Source of the DNA: Streptomyces cyaneofuscatus
GTDB taxonomy: Bacteria > Actinomycetota > Actinomycetes > Streptomycetales > Streptomycetaceae
Length of the DNA stretch: 64,000 bases
NCBI RefSeq assembly: GCF_000718135.1
Contig: NZ_JOEM01000005.1
Span: forward strand, 62,001 to 126,000
Reading direction: 5' to 3'
The notes under the pieces were generated by a model. That model ran no database searches and was not told the DNA's origin. It saw only the letters and a program-made list of their open reading frames with translations. The position numbers were made by a program, and so were the translations under genes. Each line of letters begins with the position of its first letter. Position 1 is the stretch's first letter. Of the stretch, positions 18,042 to 27,803 are shown piece by piece.

Positions 18042-18857
18042 ATGAGCAAGCGCAACACCCAGCAGAACAAGGCAGCGGCCCGTGAGCGGCTGCGCGCCGA
18101 GCGCGAGGCGCAGGCGAAGAAGGACCGGACCCGCAAGCAGCTCGTCGTCGGCGTCTCGGTCGTCGCGGCCCTCGCCGTCGTCGGCGGTATCAGCTACGGC
18201 GTGATGCAGCTGAACAAGCCGGACGCCTGGGAGGCCGCCGCCGACGCGAAGAACGTCAGCGCGCCGAAGAACACCGCGGGCAAGGACGGCACCACCGTGG
18301 TGATCGGCAAGTCCGACGCCAAGAAGACCCTGGAGCTGTACGAGGACTCCCGCTGCCCGGTCTGCGCCACGTTCGAGCAGGGCGTCGGCGAGACCGTCGC
18401 GAAGGACGTCGACGCCGGCAAGTACAAGGTCAAGTACGTCGGTGCGACCTTCATCGACAACACCGACAACGGTGAGGGGTCCAAGAACGCCCTGAGCGCG
18501 CTCGGCGCCGCGCTGAACGTGAGCCCCGAGGCGTTCATGGAGTACAAGGCCGCGCTGTACTCCGCGAAGTTCCACCCGGAGGAGAGCGAGGACAAGTTCG
18601 CCAAGGACAGCTACCTCATCGAGGTCGCCGACTCGGTGGACGCTCTCAAGGGGAACAAGGCCTTCCAGAAGGACGTCGAGGACGGTACGTACGACGCCTG
18701 GGCGATGAAGATGTCCGAGGCGTTCGACAAGAGCGACGTCAAGGGCACGCCGACGCTGAAGATGGACGGCAAGAAGGTCACGACGGAGGGCAGCGACAAC
18801 GCCCCGATGACGGCGGCCGAGTTCACGGCGGCGGTGGACAAGGCGCTCAAGGCGTAA
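18042..18857 (+). CDS. Membrane-anchored DsbA-like thiol-disulfide protein
   Basis: A 271-residue protein. It has a very basic cytosolic N-terminus of about 30 residues, one signal-anchor segment (about 34-55), then an extracellular thioredoxin-fold domain with the redox motif CPVC (105-108) in YEDSRCPVCATFE and a cis-Pro loop GTPTL near residue 236. This is the actinobacterial DsbA/thioredoxin_4 type (DSBA-like, sometimes called MdbA-related), which forms or isomerises disulfides in exported proteins. A GGAG lies 11 bases before the ATG at 18042. The hairpin at 18924-18958 ends the transcript. Confidence 0.88.
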   Translation: MSKRNTQQNKAAARERLRAEREAQAKKDRTRKQLVVGVSVVAALAVVGGISYGVMQLNKPDAWEAAADAKNVSAPKNTAGKDGTTVVIGKSDAKKTLELYEDSRCPVCATFEQGVGETVAKDVDAGKYKVKYVGATFIDNTDNGEGSKNALSALGAALNVSPEAFMEYKAALYSAKFHPEESEDKFAKDSYLIEVADSVDALKGNKAFQKDVEDGTYDAWAMKMSEAFDKSDVKGTPTLKMDGKKVTTEGSDNAPMTAAEFTAAVDKALKA

Positions 18858-18923
18858 CGCCTTCAAGCTGCCGGGCCGGGTGCTCCTCCGACCCGCGGGC
18901 CACCTCCCGGCGACCGTTTCCCG

Positions 18924-18958
18924 ACGGGCGGGCGAACTTCCTCCGTTCGCCCGCCCGT
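18924..18958 (+). terminator. Intrinsic-type hairpin after the DsbA-like gene
   Basis: ACGGGCGGGCGAAC (18924-18937) pairs perfectly with 18945-18958 across a 7-base loop. It lies between the stop at 18857 and the phoD start at 18989, so phoD probably has its own promoter. Confidence 0.7.
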
Positions 18959-18988
18959 TCGCTGTACGCGCCAGTAGGGTGATCGGCC

Positions 18989-20665
18989 GTGACCAGTCGA
19001 CACATACCCTCGCCGAGCCGCCGCACGGTCGTCCGGGCCGCCGCCGCGACCGCCGCCGCCGTGCCCGTACTCGCCACCTCGACCATCACCTCCGCCACTG
19101 CCGGCTCTCAGGTGACGGCGCCCGCCTTCCTGCACGGCGTCGCCTCCGGGGACCCGCTGCCCGACGGGGTCCTGCTGTGGACCCGCGTCACCCCCGAGCC
19201 CGGCGCGGAGCCCGGTTCGGGGCGCGGGGCCGACACCCCGGTGCGCTGGGAGGTCGCGGAGGACCGGGAGTTCACCGCGCCGGCCGGGAGCGGTACGACG
19301 CTCGCCTCGGCCGCCTCCGACCACACGGTGAAAGCCGACGTCCGCGGACTGCGCCCGGCCACCTCGTACTACTTCCGCTTCTCAACAGGCGGCGGGGCCG
19401 GCGAGGGCGCCGAGGTCCGCTCCCCCGTCGGCCGCACCCGCACCGCGCCCGCCACCGGGACGAGCGTGGCGGGGCTCCGCTTCGGCGTGGTGTCCTGCGC
19501 CAACTGGGAGGCGGGCTGGTTCTCCGCGTACCGCCATCTCGCCGCCCGCGGCGACCTGGACGCGGTGCTGCACCTGGGCGACTACCTGTACGAGTACGCG
19601 ACCGGCGGCTACCCGACCCAGGGCGCGGCCCTGCGTGAGCACCGGCCCGCCCACGAGATCCTGAACCTGGCCGACTACCGCCTGAGGCACGGCACCTACA
19701 AGACCGACACCGACCTCCAGGCGCTGCACGCCGCCCACCCGGTCATCGCGATCTGGGACGACCACGAGTTCGCCAACGACGCCTGGTCGGGAGGCGCGCA
19801 GAACCACACCCCGGGTACGGAGGGGGTGTGGGCTGAGCGGGTGGCGGCGGCCAAGCAGGCGTACTTCGAGTGGATGCCGGTCCGCGCCTCCACCGAGGGG
19901 ACCGTCCACCGGCGGCTGCGGTTCGGGCGGCTGGCCGATCTGCACCTGCTGGACCTGCGGAGCTTCCGATCAGAGCAGGCGTCCATCGGCAACGGCTCGG
20001 TGGACGACCCGGAGCGTACGATCACCGGCCGGGCGCAGCTGGACTGGCTGAAGGCGGGTCTGGCCGGGTCGGACGCGGTGTGGAAGCTGGTGGGGACGTC
20101 GGTGATGATCTCGCCGGTCGCCTTCGGGGCTCTCCCCGCCCACCTGCTGGGGCCGCTCACCGGGCTGCTGGGGCTGCCGAAGGAGGGGCTGGCGTTCAGC
20201 GTCGACCAGTGGGACGGGTACACCGACGACCGCAAGGAGCTGATCGGGCATCTGCGGGACCGGGGGATCCGCGACACGGTGTTCCTGACCGGCGATGTGC
20301 ACATGGCCTGGGCCAGTGAGGTGCCGGTGAAGGCGGCGACGTATCCGCTGTCGCCCTCGGCGGCGACGGAGTTCGTCGTCACCTCGGTGACCTCGGACAA
20401 CCTGGACGACATCCTGCGGGTCGCACCGCAGACCGTGTCGACGGTCGCGTCGGCGGCCGTCCGTACCGCCAACCGCCATGTGAAGTGGGTGGACATGGAC
20501 TCGCACGGCTACGGCGTCCTGGACGTCACCGCCGAGCGCTCGCAGATGGACTACTACGTGCTGTCCGACAAGACGGCCAAGGACGCCACCTCCGCCTGGG
20601 TCCGCTCCTACCGCACGCGCCGGGGCACCCAGAAGGTCGAGCGGGTGGACCACCCGGTCCGCTGA
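18989..20665 (+). CDS. phoD: Tat-exported PhoD family alkaline phosphatase
   Basis: A 558-residue secreted phosphodiesterase/phosphomonoesterase that releases phosphate from organic esters outside the cell. The N-terminus carries a twin-arginine signal (SRRTVVR at 10-16, then an Ala-rich core). The N-terminal PhoD domain has [20 protein letters not shown]. The catalytic metallophosphatase core has [11 protein letters not shown] (Cys for Fe), [19 protein letters not shown] and TGDVHMAW. The GTG at 18989 gives the signal peptide a natural length. Regulation by PhoP would be expected from other Streptomyces, but I do not see a clear PHO box. Confidence 0.93.
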   Translation: MTSRHIPSPSRRTVVRAAAATAAAVPVLATSTITSATAGSQVTAPAFLHGVASGDPLPDGVLLWTRVTPEPGAEPGSGRGADTPVRWEVAEDREFTAPAGSGTTLASAASDHTVKADVRGLRPATSYYFRFSTGGGAGEGAEVRSPVGRTRTAPATGTSVAGLRFGVVSCANWEAGWFSAYRHLAARGDLDAVLHLGDYLYEYATGGYPTQGAALREHRPAHEILNLADYRLRHGTYKTDTDLQALHAAHPVIAIWDDHEFANDAWSGGAQNHTPGTEGVWAERVAAAKQAYFEWMPVRASTEGTVHRRLRFGRLADLHLLDLRSFRSEQASIGNGSVDDPERTITGRAQLDWLKAGLAGSDAVWKLVGTSVMISPVAFGALPAHLLGPLTGLLGLPKEGLAFSVDQWDGYTDDRKELIGHLRDRGIRDTVFLTGDVHMAWASEVPVKAATYPLSPSAATEFVVTSVTSDNLDDILRVAPQTVSTVASAAVRTANRHVKWVDMDSHGYGVLDVTAERSQMDYYVLSDKTAKDATSAWVRSYRTRRGTQKVERVDHPVR

Positions 20666-20672
20666 AACGCCC

Positions 20673-21251
20673 CTACAGCGTGGCCAGGAAGCCGAGCGCG
20701 ACCTTCCAGGTCTGCTCGGCGGCCGCCTGGTCGTAGTCGTGGAGGTCGGGGTCGGTGAACAGGTGGCCGGCCCCCGGGTAGCGGTAGATCTCCACGTCCG
20801 CGCCGGTCCGCTGCATCTGGAGATACCAGCTGTTCAGCCAGTCATGGGACTCGAAGGGGTCCGGGTCCGCGACGTGCAGCTGGACGGGCAGCTCGTCCAC
20901 CGTCGCGTTCTCCGCGATGTCCGATGTGCCGTGGAAGAGCAGCAGCCCGCGCGCCTTCGCGTCACCGAGCGCCAGGGTCTGCGCGGTCGCCGCGCCGAGG
21001 GAGAACCCGGCGTAGACGAGCCCCTGGTCGGAGTAGGGGGCCGCGGCGAGCACCGCCCGCTTCAGCAGCTCCTCCTTGCCGACCTCCTCCTTGAAGGCCA
21101 TGCCCTCCTCCACCGTGTCGAAGGTGTGCCCCTCGAAAAGATCGGGCACGCGCACCTCGTGGCCGGCGTCCCTCAGACGTGCGGCCGCGGCGTGCACTGC
21201 GGGCGTGAGCCCGTAGGTCGAGTGGAAAAGCATGATGTTCATGAGGCCCAT
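20673..21251 (-). CDS. Dienelactone hydrolase family protein
   Basis: A 192-residue alpha/beta hydrolase of the DLH family, which is small for the class. The nucleophile elbow is GFSLGAA (Ser about 84), a common DLH variant in which Ser replaces Cys. The acid is likely in HVADPDPFESHDW, and the His is in YPGAGHLFTDPDLHDYD. The substrate is unknown; only family-level hydrolysis can be claimed. ATGs lie at 21251 and 21242. It is convergent with phoD (seven bases apart) and its start lies back-to-back with mscS. Confidence 0.88.
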   Translation of the reverse strand: MGLMNIMLFHSTYGLTPAVHAAAARLRDAGHEVRVPDLFEGHTFDTVEEGMAFKEEVGKEELLKRAVLAAAPYSDQGLVYAGFSLGAATAQTLALGDAKARGLLLFHGTSDIAENATVDELPVQLHVADPDPFESHDWLNSWYLQMQRTGADVEIYRYPGAGHLFTDPDLHDYDQAAAEQTWKVALGFLATL

Positions 21252-21288
21252 GGTGCCAGTTGCGCCTCAATGCTTGGAGGACCGGACG

Positions 21289-22440
21289 ATGGAGAACGTG
21301 CTGCGCCCGCTGATCGTCTTCGGCGGATCCGTGGTGATCACCCTGCTGATCGGCTGGCTGGTCGACCGGCTGCTGCGCAGGGCCGACAGCCGCCACCACG
21401 AGACCCCGCTGTGGGGTCTGCTGCGGCGCTGCCGGCCACCGCTGCAGGTGGTGATCATCACGGCGCTGCTGCGCGGCAGCTACCGGCAGTCGGGCATCGC
21501 CTGGGTGTGGGAGCACCGGGTCGGGATCGGCCAGGGCCTCTCCCTGGTGCTGATCGGCGCCACGGCCTGGCTGGTCGTGCGGGCCGCCGCGACGGTCGTC
21601 GAGTCCAGTTACGCGCGGTACGCGACGTCCACCCGCGATCCTGCCCGGGTCCGCCGGGTCCGTACGCAGGTGACGCTGATCCAGCGGGTCGTCATCGCGG
21701 TCGTGACGGTGGTCGCGATCGCGGCGATGCTGCTGACGTTCCCGGCGATGCGCGGGGTCGGCACCTCGATGCTGGCCTCGGCCGGTGTGCTCGGCATCGT
21801 CGCCGGTGTGGCCGCCCAGTCGACCCTCGGCAACCTCTTCGCCGGGCTCCAGATCGCCTTCGGGGACATGGTCAGGCTCGGCGACACCGTGGTGGTGGAC
21901 GGCGAGTGGGGAACGATCGAGGAGATCACGCTGACGTTCCTGGCGGTACGGACCTGGGACGAGCGGCGGATCACGATGCCGGTCTCGTACTTCACGAGCA
22001 AGCCGTTCGAGAACTGGTCGCGCGGCGGGGTCCAGATGACCGGCACGGTCTTCTTCCACCTGGACCACGCGGCGCCGATCGCCCTGATGCGCAAGAAGCT
22101 GCGCGACATCCTCGGTGACATCGCCGCCTGGGACGGCCGGGACTGGTCCCTCGCCGTCACCGACACCACCCCGACCACCATCCAGGTGCGGGCGGTGGTC
22201 ACGGCGAAGGACGCGGACGACATCTGGACGGTGCGGTGCGCGGTGCGCGAGCAGCTGATCGGCTGGCTGCGCGACCACCACCCGTACGCGCTGCCGCGCA
22301 TCGCCAGCTCCCCCGCCGCGCTGCCGCCGGGCGAGCAGTGGGCGGAGCTGACGGGCGCGCGGCCCCGGCCCGGCCGCAACGGGTCCGGCCCCTCCCGCGA
22401 CCTGGACGGTTCCAAGGCACCCCGGACGGGCCGCGGCTGA
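21289..22440 (+). CDS. mscS: Mechanosensitive ion channel, MscS family
   Basis: A small-conductance mechanosensitive channel that releases osmolytes on hypo-osmotic shock. The protein has 383 residues. Membrane segments lie at about 4-22, 80-100 and 130-160. The pore-lining helix plus beta domain is VLGIVAGVAAQSTLGNLFAGL, continuing into QIAFGDMVRLGDTVVVDGEWGTIEEI, the classic MscS signature. The C-terminal domain ends in a Pro/Arg-rich tail. The ATG at 21289 is chosen because GGAGG lies at 21276-21280; the in-frame upstream ATGs at 21232-21247 lack it. Confidence 0.92.
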   Translation: MENVLRPLIVFGGSVVITLLIGWLVDRLLRRADSRHHETPLWGLLRRCRPPLQVVIITALLRGSYRQSGIAWVWEHRVGIGQGLSLVLIGATAWLVVRAAATVVESSYARYATSTRDPARVRRVRTQVTLIQRVVIAVVTVVAIAAMLLTFPAMRGVGTSMLASAGVLGIVAGVAAQSTLGNLFAGLQIAFGDMVRLGDTVVVDGEWGTIEEITLTFLAVRTWDERRITMPVSYFTSKPFENWSRGGVQMTGTVFFHLDHAAPIALMRKKLRDILGDIAAWDGRDWSLAVTDTTPTTIQVRAVVTAKDADDIWTVRCAVREQLIGWLRDHHPYALPRIASSPAALPPGEQWAELTGARPRPGRNGSGPSRDLDGSKAPRTGRG

Positions 22441-22455
22441 GAACCGCGCGGGCCC

Positions 22456-24042
22456 TCAGCGCAGGGAGCGCACGTCCAGGTAGCGCAGCACCCGGTCCAC
22501 GACCTCGGGATCGGAGCCGGCCTCGTTGCGGGCCGAGAGGACCTCGTGGCGGGCGGCCGACATCATCTCGCGCTGGACCCGGCTGACCGCCTTGAACCGC
22601 TCGGCCCGCTTCGCGTACGCCTCGCGCCGCTCCTCGTCCACGATCTCCGGGTTGATCCGGGCCCCGATGTCGTACGCGGCCTTCTGGAGCCGCTCCACGA
22701 CCTCGTCCGGGAACTCCTCGACCTCCTGGATCTCCTTGAGCCGGAGCTTGGCGGCCTTGGCGGCGCGCAGGGCGAGCTCTCGCTCCAGGGCCTCCTCGGC
22801 GTCCGCGTCGGCGCGTACGCCGAGCTTGCGGACCAGCCAGGGCAGGGTGAGCCCCTGGAAGACGAGGGTGACCATGATCACGCAGAAGGCGATGAAGATG
22901 ATCTCGTCGCGGCCGGGGAAGGGCTGTCCGTCGTCGGTCTCCAGCGGAATGGCGAGCGCCAGCGCGACGGAGGCCACCCCGCGCATCCCGGCCCACCACA
23001 TGACGACGGTCTCCCGCCAGCTGGTCGGGATCTCCTCGCTGACGTCCCGCCGGGTGTGGAGCTTCTTGGCGAGCCAGGTGGCGGGCAGCAGCCAGGCCAG
23101 CCGGACGCCGACGACGACCCCGACGATCACGAGGCCCCAGCCGAGCATCTGGAACTCGCGCCCGCCGGAGGTGCCGAACACGCTGTGCAGCTCCAGGCCG
23201 ATCAGCCCGAAGGCCACGCCGGTGACCAGGGTGTCGACGATCTCCCAGAAGGTACGTCCGGTGAGCCGGCCGAGCACGTCGTCGGCGTCGGCGGTGTGCT
23301 CGGCGAGGTAGAGCGCGATGGTCAGGACGGCGAGCACACCGGAGCCCATCAGCTCCTCGGCGAGGACGTAGGCGACGAAGGGCACCAGCAGGCTCAGGCC
23401 GACCTGGAGGGTGGCGTCGCCCAGCAGGCCCATCAGCTTGATGGTGAGCCAGCCGAGCGCGAGGCCGACGGCGATCGCGACCACGGCGGAGAGGATCAGC
23501 AGCCCGAAGGCCTCGGGCACCGAGAAGGTGCCGCTCACCGCCGCGGCGATGGCCACGTGGTAGAGCACGATGGCGGTGACGTCGTTGAAGAGCCCCTCGC
23601 CCTCCAGGATCGACACCAGCCGGCGCGGCAGGCCGACCGAGCCCGCCACGGCGGTCGCGGCGACCGGGTCGGGCGGGGCGACGAGCGCGCCCAGCGCGAC
23701 GGCGGCGGCGATCGGCAGGCCGGGCACGACGGAGTTGGCGACCGCGGCGACGGCGGCCGTGGTGACGAAGACCAGGGCGACGGCCAGCAGGAAGATCGGG
23801 CGTTTGTTGGCGGCGAACTGGCGCCAGGAGGTGCGCTGCACGGAGGCGTAGAGCAGCGGCGGCAGCAGGGCCGGGAGGATGATCTCGGGCGGGATGTCGA
23901 CGTTCGGCACGAAGGGCGCGAACGCCATCGCGACCCCGGCCAGCGTCATCAGGACCGGTGCCGGCAGCCCCAGCCGGGCGCCGAGGGGCACCGTGACCAC
24001 GGCTCCGAGCAGCAGCAGGAGCAACAGGGCCATCTGATCCAC
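22456..24042 (-). CDS. Na+/H+ antiporter, CPA1 family
   Basis: A 528-residue monovalent cation/proton antiporter with about 12 membrane segments across residues 3-410, followed by a cytosolic helical domain (KLRLKEIQEVEEFPDEV and onwards) typical of the bacterial NhaP/NhaG-like Na+/H+ exchangers. The ion-binding region includes APPDPVAATAV and EGEGLFNDVTAIVLYH with the essential Asp. The GTG at 24042 is used; an ATG three codons later is equally possible. It is convergent with mscS, the stop codons being 15 bases apart, which groups two osmotic or pH homeostasis genes together. Confidence 0.92.
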   Translation of the reverse strand: MDQMALLLLLLLGAVVTVPLGARLGLPAPVLMTLAGVAMAFAPFVPNVDIPPEIILPALLPPLLYASVQRTSWRQFAANKRPIFLLAVALVFVTTAAVAAVANSVVPGLPIAAAVALGALVAPPDPVAATAVAGSVGLPRRLVSILEGEGLFNDVTAIVLYHVAIAAAVSGTFSVPEAFGLLILSAVVAIAVGLALGWLTIKLMGLLGDATLQVGLSLLVPFVAYVLAEELMGSGVLAVLTIALYLAEHTADADDVLGRLTGRTFWEIVDTLVTGVAFGLIGLELHSVFGTSGGREFQMLGWGLVIVGVVVGVRLAWLLPATWLAKKLHTRRDVSEEIPTSWRETVVMWWAGMRGVASVALALAIPLETDDGQPFPGRDEIIFIAFCVIMVTLVFQGLTLPWLVRKLGVRADADAEEALERELALRAAKAAKLRLKEIQEVEEFPDEVVERLQKAAYDIGARINPEIVDEERREAYAKRAERFKAVSRVQREMMSAARHEVLSARNEAGSDPEVVDRVLRYLDVRSLR

Positions 24043-24264
24043 GGGAGGCGCCTTCCGGAGCGTACGGTTCCGGGCCTCTCACCGGGCCGACGTCCAGGTC
24101 ACGGCTGGGCCGGGCCCGCGAGTCCGGCCGGGGTGAGCGGCCGTCAGGAGCCCGGCCGGGGCGACGGCCGGGCAGAGCCTCCACCCTGCCACGCACGGTT
24201 CACGGAACGGACGAGACCCCCCGCACTCCCCCCGCGCGGCGGGATCGGGCAGCCACGGTCCCGA

Positions 24265-24750
24265 TCAGGCGGACATGGTCTTCCGGCGCATCGCCCGGTG
24301 CGGAATGCCCGCGTCCGGGAACTCGGGGCCGTACGCGACGTATCCGAGCCGCTCGTAGAAGCCGAGGGCGTGGGTCTGGGCGTGCAGGTCCACGGCGGTC
24401 AGGCCGAGCCGGACCGCCTCGTCCTCGATGGCGCGCACCAGGGCCGCGCCGACGCCGAGGCCGCGCGCCTGCCGGGTCACCGCGAGCCGGCCGAGCGAGC
24501 CGACGGTGAGGTCGCCGCCGGTCTTCCCGGCCGCGTCGGCGCCGTGCAGCAGCCGCCCCGTACCGAGGGCGGTGCCGTCGGCCGCCACGGCCAGGACGTG
24601 CACGGCGGTCGGGTCGTAGGCGTCGTACTCGATCTCCTCGGGCACGTTCTGCTCGCCGACGAAGACCTCCTTGCGCACCTGGAAGCAGGCCGCCAGGTCG
24701 CTCTCCTCGACGGCCCTGCGGACGGTGTACGGGGGTGGTACGGCGGTCAC
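24265..24750 (-). CDS. GNAT family N-acetyltransferase
   Basis: A 161-residue acetyltransferase. The acetyl-CoA loop is [17 protein letters not shown] (with RGLGVG), preceded by the beta-strand LGTGRLLHG, and the C-terminal motif is [15 protein letters not shown]. The sequence is of the ElaA-like class. The acceptor is unknown. The GTG at 24750 overlaps the rluD stop (GTGA), so it is coupled to rluD. An upstream extension of the frame is only shadow of rluD. It is the last gene of the dksA-lspA-rluD group. Confidence 0.9.
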   Translation of the reverse strand: MTAVPPPYTVRRAVEESDLAACFQVRKEVFVGEQNVPEEIEYDAYDPTAVHVLAVAADGTALGTGRLLHGADAAGKTGGDLTVGSLGRLAVTRQARGLGVGAALVRAIEDEAVRLGLTAVDLHAQTHALGFYERLGYVAYGPEFPDAGIPHRAMRRKTMSA

Positions 24751-25688
24751 TGGCTCTCCGCGGCGATGGTGTCGAGGGCGTGCTGGAGGTCGGCCGGGTA
24801 GGTGCTGGAGAACTCCACCCAGCTGCCGTCGCTCGGGTGCTCGAAGCCCAGGCGCACCGCGTGCAGCCACTGCCGGGTCAGCCCGAGCCGCTTGGCCAGG
24901 GTCGGGTCGGCGCCGTACGTCAGGTCGCCGACGCAGGGGTGGCGGTGGGCGGACATGTGGACCCGGATCTGGTGGGTGCGGCCGGTCTCCAGCTTGATGT
25001 CCAGGAGGCTGGCGGCGCGGTACGCCTCGATCAGGTCGTAGTGGGTGACCGACGGCTTGCCCTCGGCGGTGACTGCCCACTTGTAGTCGTGGTTGGGGTG
25101 GCGCCCGATGGGGGCGTCGATGGTGCCGCTCATCGGGTCCGGGTGGCCCTGGACGAGCGCGTGGTACTTCTTGTCGACGATCCGGTCGCGGAACTGGGCC
25201 TTGAGCAGGGTGTACGCGCGCTCGGACTTGGCGACGACCATCAGGCCGGAGGTGCCGACGTCGAGGCGGTGCACGATGCCCTGGCGCTCGGCGGCGCCGG
25301 ACGTCGAGATGCGGTACCCGGCGGCGGCGAGGCCGCCGATGACAGTGGTGCCGGTCCAGCCGGGGCTGGGGTGGGCAGCGACACCGACCGGCTTCATGAT
25401 GACCACGATGTCGTCGTCGTCGTGGACGATCTCCATGCCCTCGACGGGCTCGGCCACGACCTGGACGGGGGCGGGTGCCTGGGGCATCTCGACCTCCAGC
25501 CACGCGCCGCCGTGCACGCGCTCGGACTTGCCGGCCACCGAACCGTCCACCTGGACCTTCCCGGCAGCGGCCAGCTCGGCGGCCTTGGTGCGGGAGAAAC
25601 CGAACATCCTGGAGATGGCGGCGTCGACACGCTCGCCTTCCAGGCCGTCCGGTACGGGCAGGGTGCGGATCTCGGGGTGCGTACTCAC
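24747..25688 (-). CDS. rluD: RluA/RluD family 23S rRNA pseudouridine synthase
   Basis: It isomerises uridine to pseudouridine in large-subunit rRNA. The 313-residue protein has an S4 RNA-binding domain (about 15-65, [19 protein letters not shown]) and the synthase domain, with [11 protein letters not shown] (His140 to Met150), where Asp143 is the catalytic nucleophile. The family motifs [10 protein letters not shown] and [11 protein letters not shown] are also present. GTG start at 25688, 61 bases after lspA on the same strand. The rluD-type assignment over rluC is by general similarity and the neighbourhood with lspA, which is the common order. Confidence 0.9.
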   Translation of the reverse strand: MSTHPEIRTLPVPDGLEGERVDAAISRMFGFSRTKAAELAAAGKVQVDGSVAGKSERVHGGAWLEVEMPQAPAPVQVVAEPVEGMEIVHDDDDIVVIMKPVGVAAHPSPGWTGTTVIGGLAAAGYRISTSGAAERQGIVHRLDVGTSGLMVVAKSERAYTLLKAQFRDRIVDKKYHALVQGHPDPMSGTIDAPIGRHPNHDYKWAVTAEGKPSVTHYDLIEAYRAASLLDIKLETGRTHQIRVHMSAHRHPCVGDLTYGADPTLAKRLGLTRQWLHAVRLGFEHPSDGSWVEFSSTYPADLQHALDTIAAESQ

Positions 25689-25749
25689 CTGTCGAGTATG
25701 CCTTGCGCCGGAGACTCCCCGCGCAGCCCGGTCGGTCCCCTGTGGACGG

Positions 25750-26340
25750 TCAGTCCTTGTGCACGGTCCCGTCGGGGTCCAGCCCCTTGAAGGAGAGGAT
25801 CACGATGAGGATGCCGCCGCAGACGATGGCGGAGTCGGCGAGATTGAAGACGGCGAAGTGCTTGGGGGCGATGAAGTCGACCACCGCCCCTTCGAACACG
25901 CCGGGCGCCCGGAAGATGCGGTCGGTGAGGTTGCCGAGCGCGCCGCCCAGGAGCAGTCCCAGGGCGATGGCCCAGGGCAGGCTGTAGAGCTTGCGGGCCA
26001 GCCGGATGACGACCACTATCACGCCGGCGGCGATGATGGTGAAGATCACCGTGAACGCCTCGCCGAACCCGAACGCGGCACCGGGATTGCGCAGCGCCCG
26101 GAACTGGAGCCAGTCACCGATGATGTCGATCGGCGGCTGGTGCTCCAGCTTGGCGACCACGATCAGCTTGGAGACCAGGTCCAGCAGATAGGCGACGATC
26201 GCGACGCCGACGAGCGCCAGGATCTTGCGCTTGCCCGTACCCGCGTTCACCGCGGCGTCGGCGGCCGTGGAGCCGCCTTCGTCCGTGTGCTCGGCCTCGG
26301 GATTGTCCGGCGTACCGATGATGCGCTCCGCCTCTGCCAC
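25750..26340 (-). CDS. lspA: Lipoprotein signal peptidase (signal peptidase II)
   Basis: It cleaves the signal peptide of prolipoproteins after lipidation at the inner membrane. At 196 residues it is somewhat long, because of a hydrophilic N-terminal tail of about 38 residues. Four membrane segments lie at about 40-62, 95-113, 122-138 and 165-186. The catalytic pair of aspartates is Asp140 (in GNLTDRIFR) and Asp169 (in FNLADSAIV). The GTG at 26340 starts the protein. The gene lies 58 bases after the DksA-like gene and upstream of rluD. Confidence 0.95.
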   Translation of the reverse strand: MAEAERIIGTPDNPEAEHTDEGGSTAADAAVNAGTGKRKILALVGVAIVAYLLDLVSKLIVVAKLEHQPPIDIIGDWLQFRALRNPGAAFGFGEAFTVIFTIIAAGVIVVVIRLARKLYSLPWAIALGLLLGGALGNLTDRIFRAPGVFEGAVVDFIAPKHFAVFNLADSAIVCGGILIVILSFKGLDPDGTVHKD

Positions 26341-26398
26341 GTGAGTCCCTCAACCTAGGTGCCTGACTGAGGACGAGGGTACGACACACCTGTGCGGG

Positions 26399-27226
26399 TC
26401 AGCCGCGCCGCTCCTGCTTCTGTTTGTCCTCGACGCAGAGGGTGGCGCGGGGAAATGCCTGCATCCGTGCCTTGCCGATCGGTTTGCCGCACACCTCGCA
26501 GAGCCCGTAGGTCCCCGCCTCCAGCCGGGCGAGCGCCCGCTCGGTCTGCTCCAGCGTCTCCTGGGCGTGGGCGGCGAGCGACAGCTCGTGCTCCCGGGTG
26601 ATGTTCTTGGTGCCCGTGTCGGCCTCGTCGTCGCCCGCGCCGTCCCCGGAGTCCCGCATCAGCCCGGCGAGCGCTGCCCCTGAAGCCTCCAGCTCGCTGC
26701 GCAGCCGCATGATCTCGCTGGTCAGCAGCGTGCGTGCCTCGGTGACCTCCTCCGGCGTCCAGGGGTCCTCCCCGGGCCGTACCGCCAGTTCGCCGGGAGC
26801 GGTCGCGGCGGCTCCACGGGCCGGCGGCACGGCCGCCTCGTCCGTAGCGGCTGCGGGGCGACTCGCGCTCTTCTTGGCTACCACCGTGTGGGCTCCCGTC
26901 TCCTCGGCGGCCTGAGCCGCCCCCGTGGCCGTCTGTGCGGCCGTCTTCGAAGCCTTCTCGGCCGCGCTCTTCTTCGCGGCGCTCTTCTTGGTACTCGCGG
27001 TGCTCTTCTTGGCGGCGGCCTTCTTCGGAGCCGCCTTCTTGGCAGGCGCTTTCTTCGCGGCGGTCTTCATTGCGCCCGCTTTCTTCGCGGCAGCCTTCTT
27101 CACGGCCGCCTTCTTCGTGGGCGCCTTTCCGGCAGCCGTCCCGTCCTCGGACGTCTCGTCGGCCGGTGGCTTCCCGTCGGCCTTCTGCCCGGCCGCGGTC
27201 TCTTCCGCCGTCTTCTTCGCCACCAT
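26399..27226 (-). CDS. TraR/DksA-family zinc-finger protein with H1-like Lys/Ala tail
   Basis: A 275-residue protein. Residues 1-105 are almost entirely Lys, Ala and Thr in KKAAxKK repeats, as in histone H1-like and Streptomyces nucleoid proteins. From about 165 comes a DksA/TraR coiled-coil and zinc-finger part. The finger has Cys243, Cys246 and Cys264, but the place of the fourth Cys is taken by Asp267 (LCVED). DksA-type proteins bind the RNA polymerase secondary channel; the tail could add DNA binding, but that is inference. AAGGGG precedes the ATG at 27226. Its start faces the ileS T-box leader, and lspA follows it. Confidence 0.88.
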   Translation of the reverse strand: MVAKKTAEETAAGQKADGKPPADETSEDGTAAGKAPTKKAAVKKAAAKKAGAMKTAAKKAPAKKAAPKKAAAKKSTASTKKSAAKKSAAEKASKTAAQTATGAAQAAEETGAHTVVAKKSASRPAAATDEAAVPPARGAAATAPGELAVRPGEDPWTPEEVTEARTLLTSEIMRLRSELEASGAALAGLMRDSGDGAGDDEADTGTKNITREHELSLAAHAQETLEQTERALARLEAGTYGLCEVCGKPIGKARMQAFPRATLCVEDKQKQERRG

Positions 27227-27519
27227 GGCCGCGGCCCCTTCACATATTGTGATCTTGCACGCGAATCGTGCTGGGACGATAAATCGACCCCAGCCCCGCG
27301 GCAACGGGGCACGCCGCCCTTTCGCCCCTCCCCGTACCCGGTCGTGGCGCGCCTGCATCCGTTGTTCCCAGCTCCCCGCCCGGTAATCCAGCCCCCGGCC
27401 GCCCCCGCGTCCCCGCGCCCAACTCCGTACGCCCCCGACTGGCCATTCGGGTCACGGCCGGACCCCGGTTAAACCGGTCGGCCGTCAGCCGTCCGGGCCC
27501 GTACACTGGGCGCAGCGAA

Positions 27520-27803
27520 AGGCATGGATGGGACGAGTAGCGCCGTACGCAGCCAGCAGCGACCCGGGGACGGTGGGAGCCCGGGGGCGAGCGCGTCGTG
27601 AAGATCACCCCGGAGCCGCCGGAAGAACGCCTCGGACCATGGGTTCCGCCCCACGGACACCGAGGCCACTAGACCCGGCATCGCGACCCCAATGAGGGGG
27701 CCACGGGCACGCGCCCGGGGCCAAGGAGGGTGGTACCGCGGGAGCGCCAGACGCTCTCGTCCCTCCGACGGAAGTGGAATACGTCCGCCGGAGGAAGCCG
27801 CAC
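27520..27803 (+). promoter_or_regulatory. ileS T-box riboswitch (translational type)
   Basis: The leader contains the T-box sequence AGGGTGGTACCGCG (27727-27740). In the 5' part, AGTA (27536-27539) and GAA (27600-27602) can form the specifier-loop S-turn, next to an ATC isoleucine specifier at 27604-27606 followed by A. Downstream, CCCTCC (27761-27766) can pair either with GGAGGG of the T-box (27725-27730) or, as CCTCCG, with CGGAGG of the ileS ribosome binding site (27789-27794). The two pairings exclude each other, which fits control of translation by uncharged tRNA(Ile). The short distance to the specifier fits the actinobacterial ileS class. TACACT at 27512-27517 is a possible -10. Confidence 0.88.
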
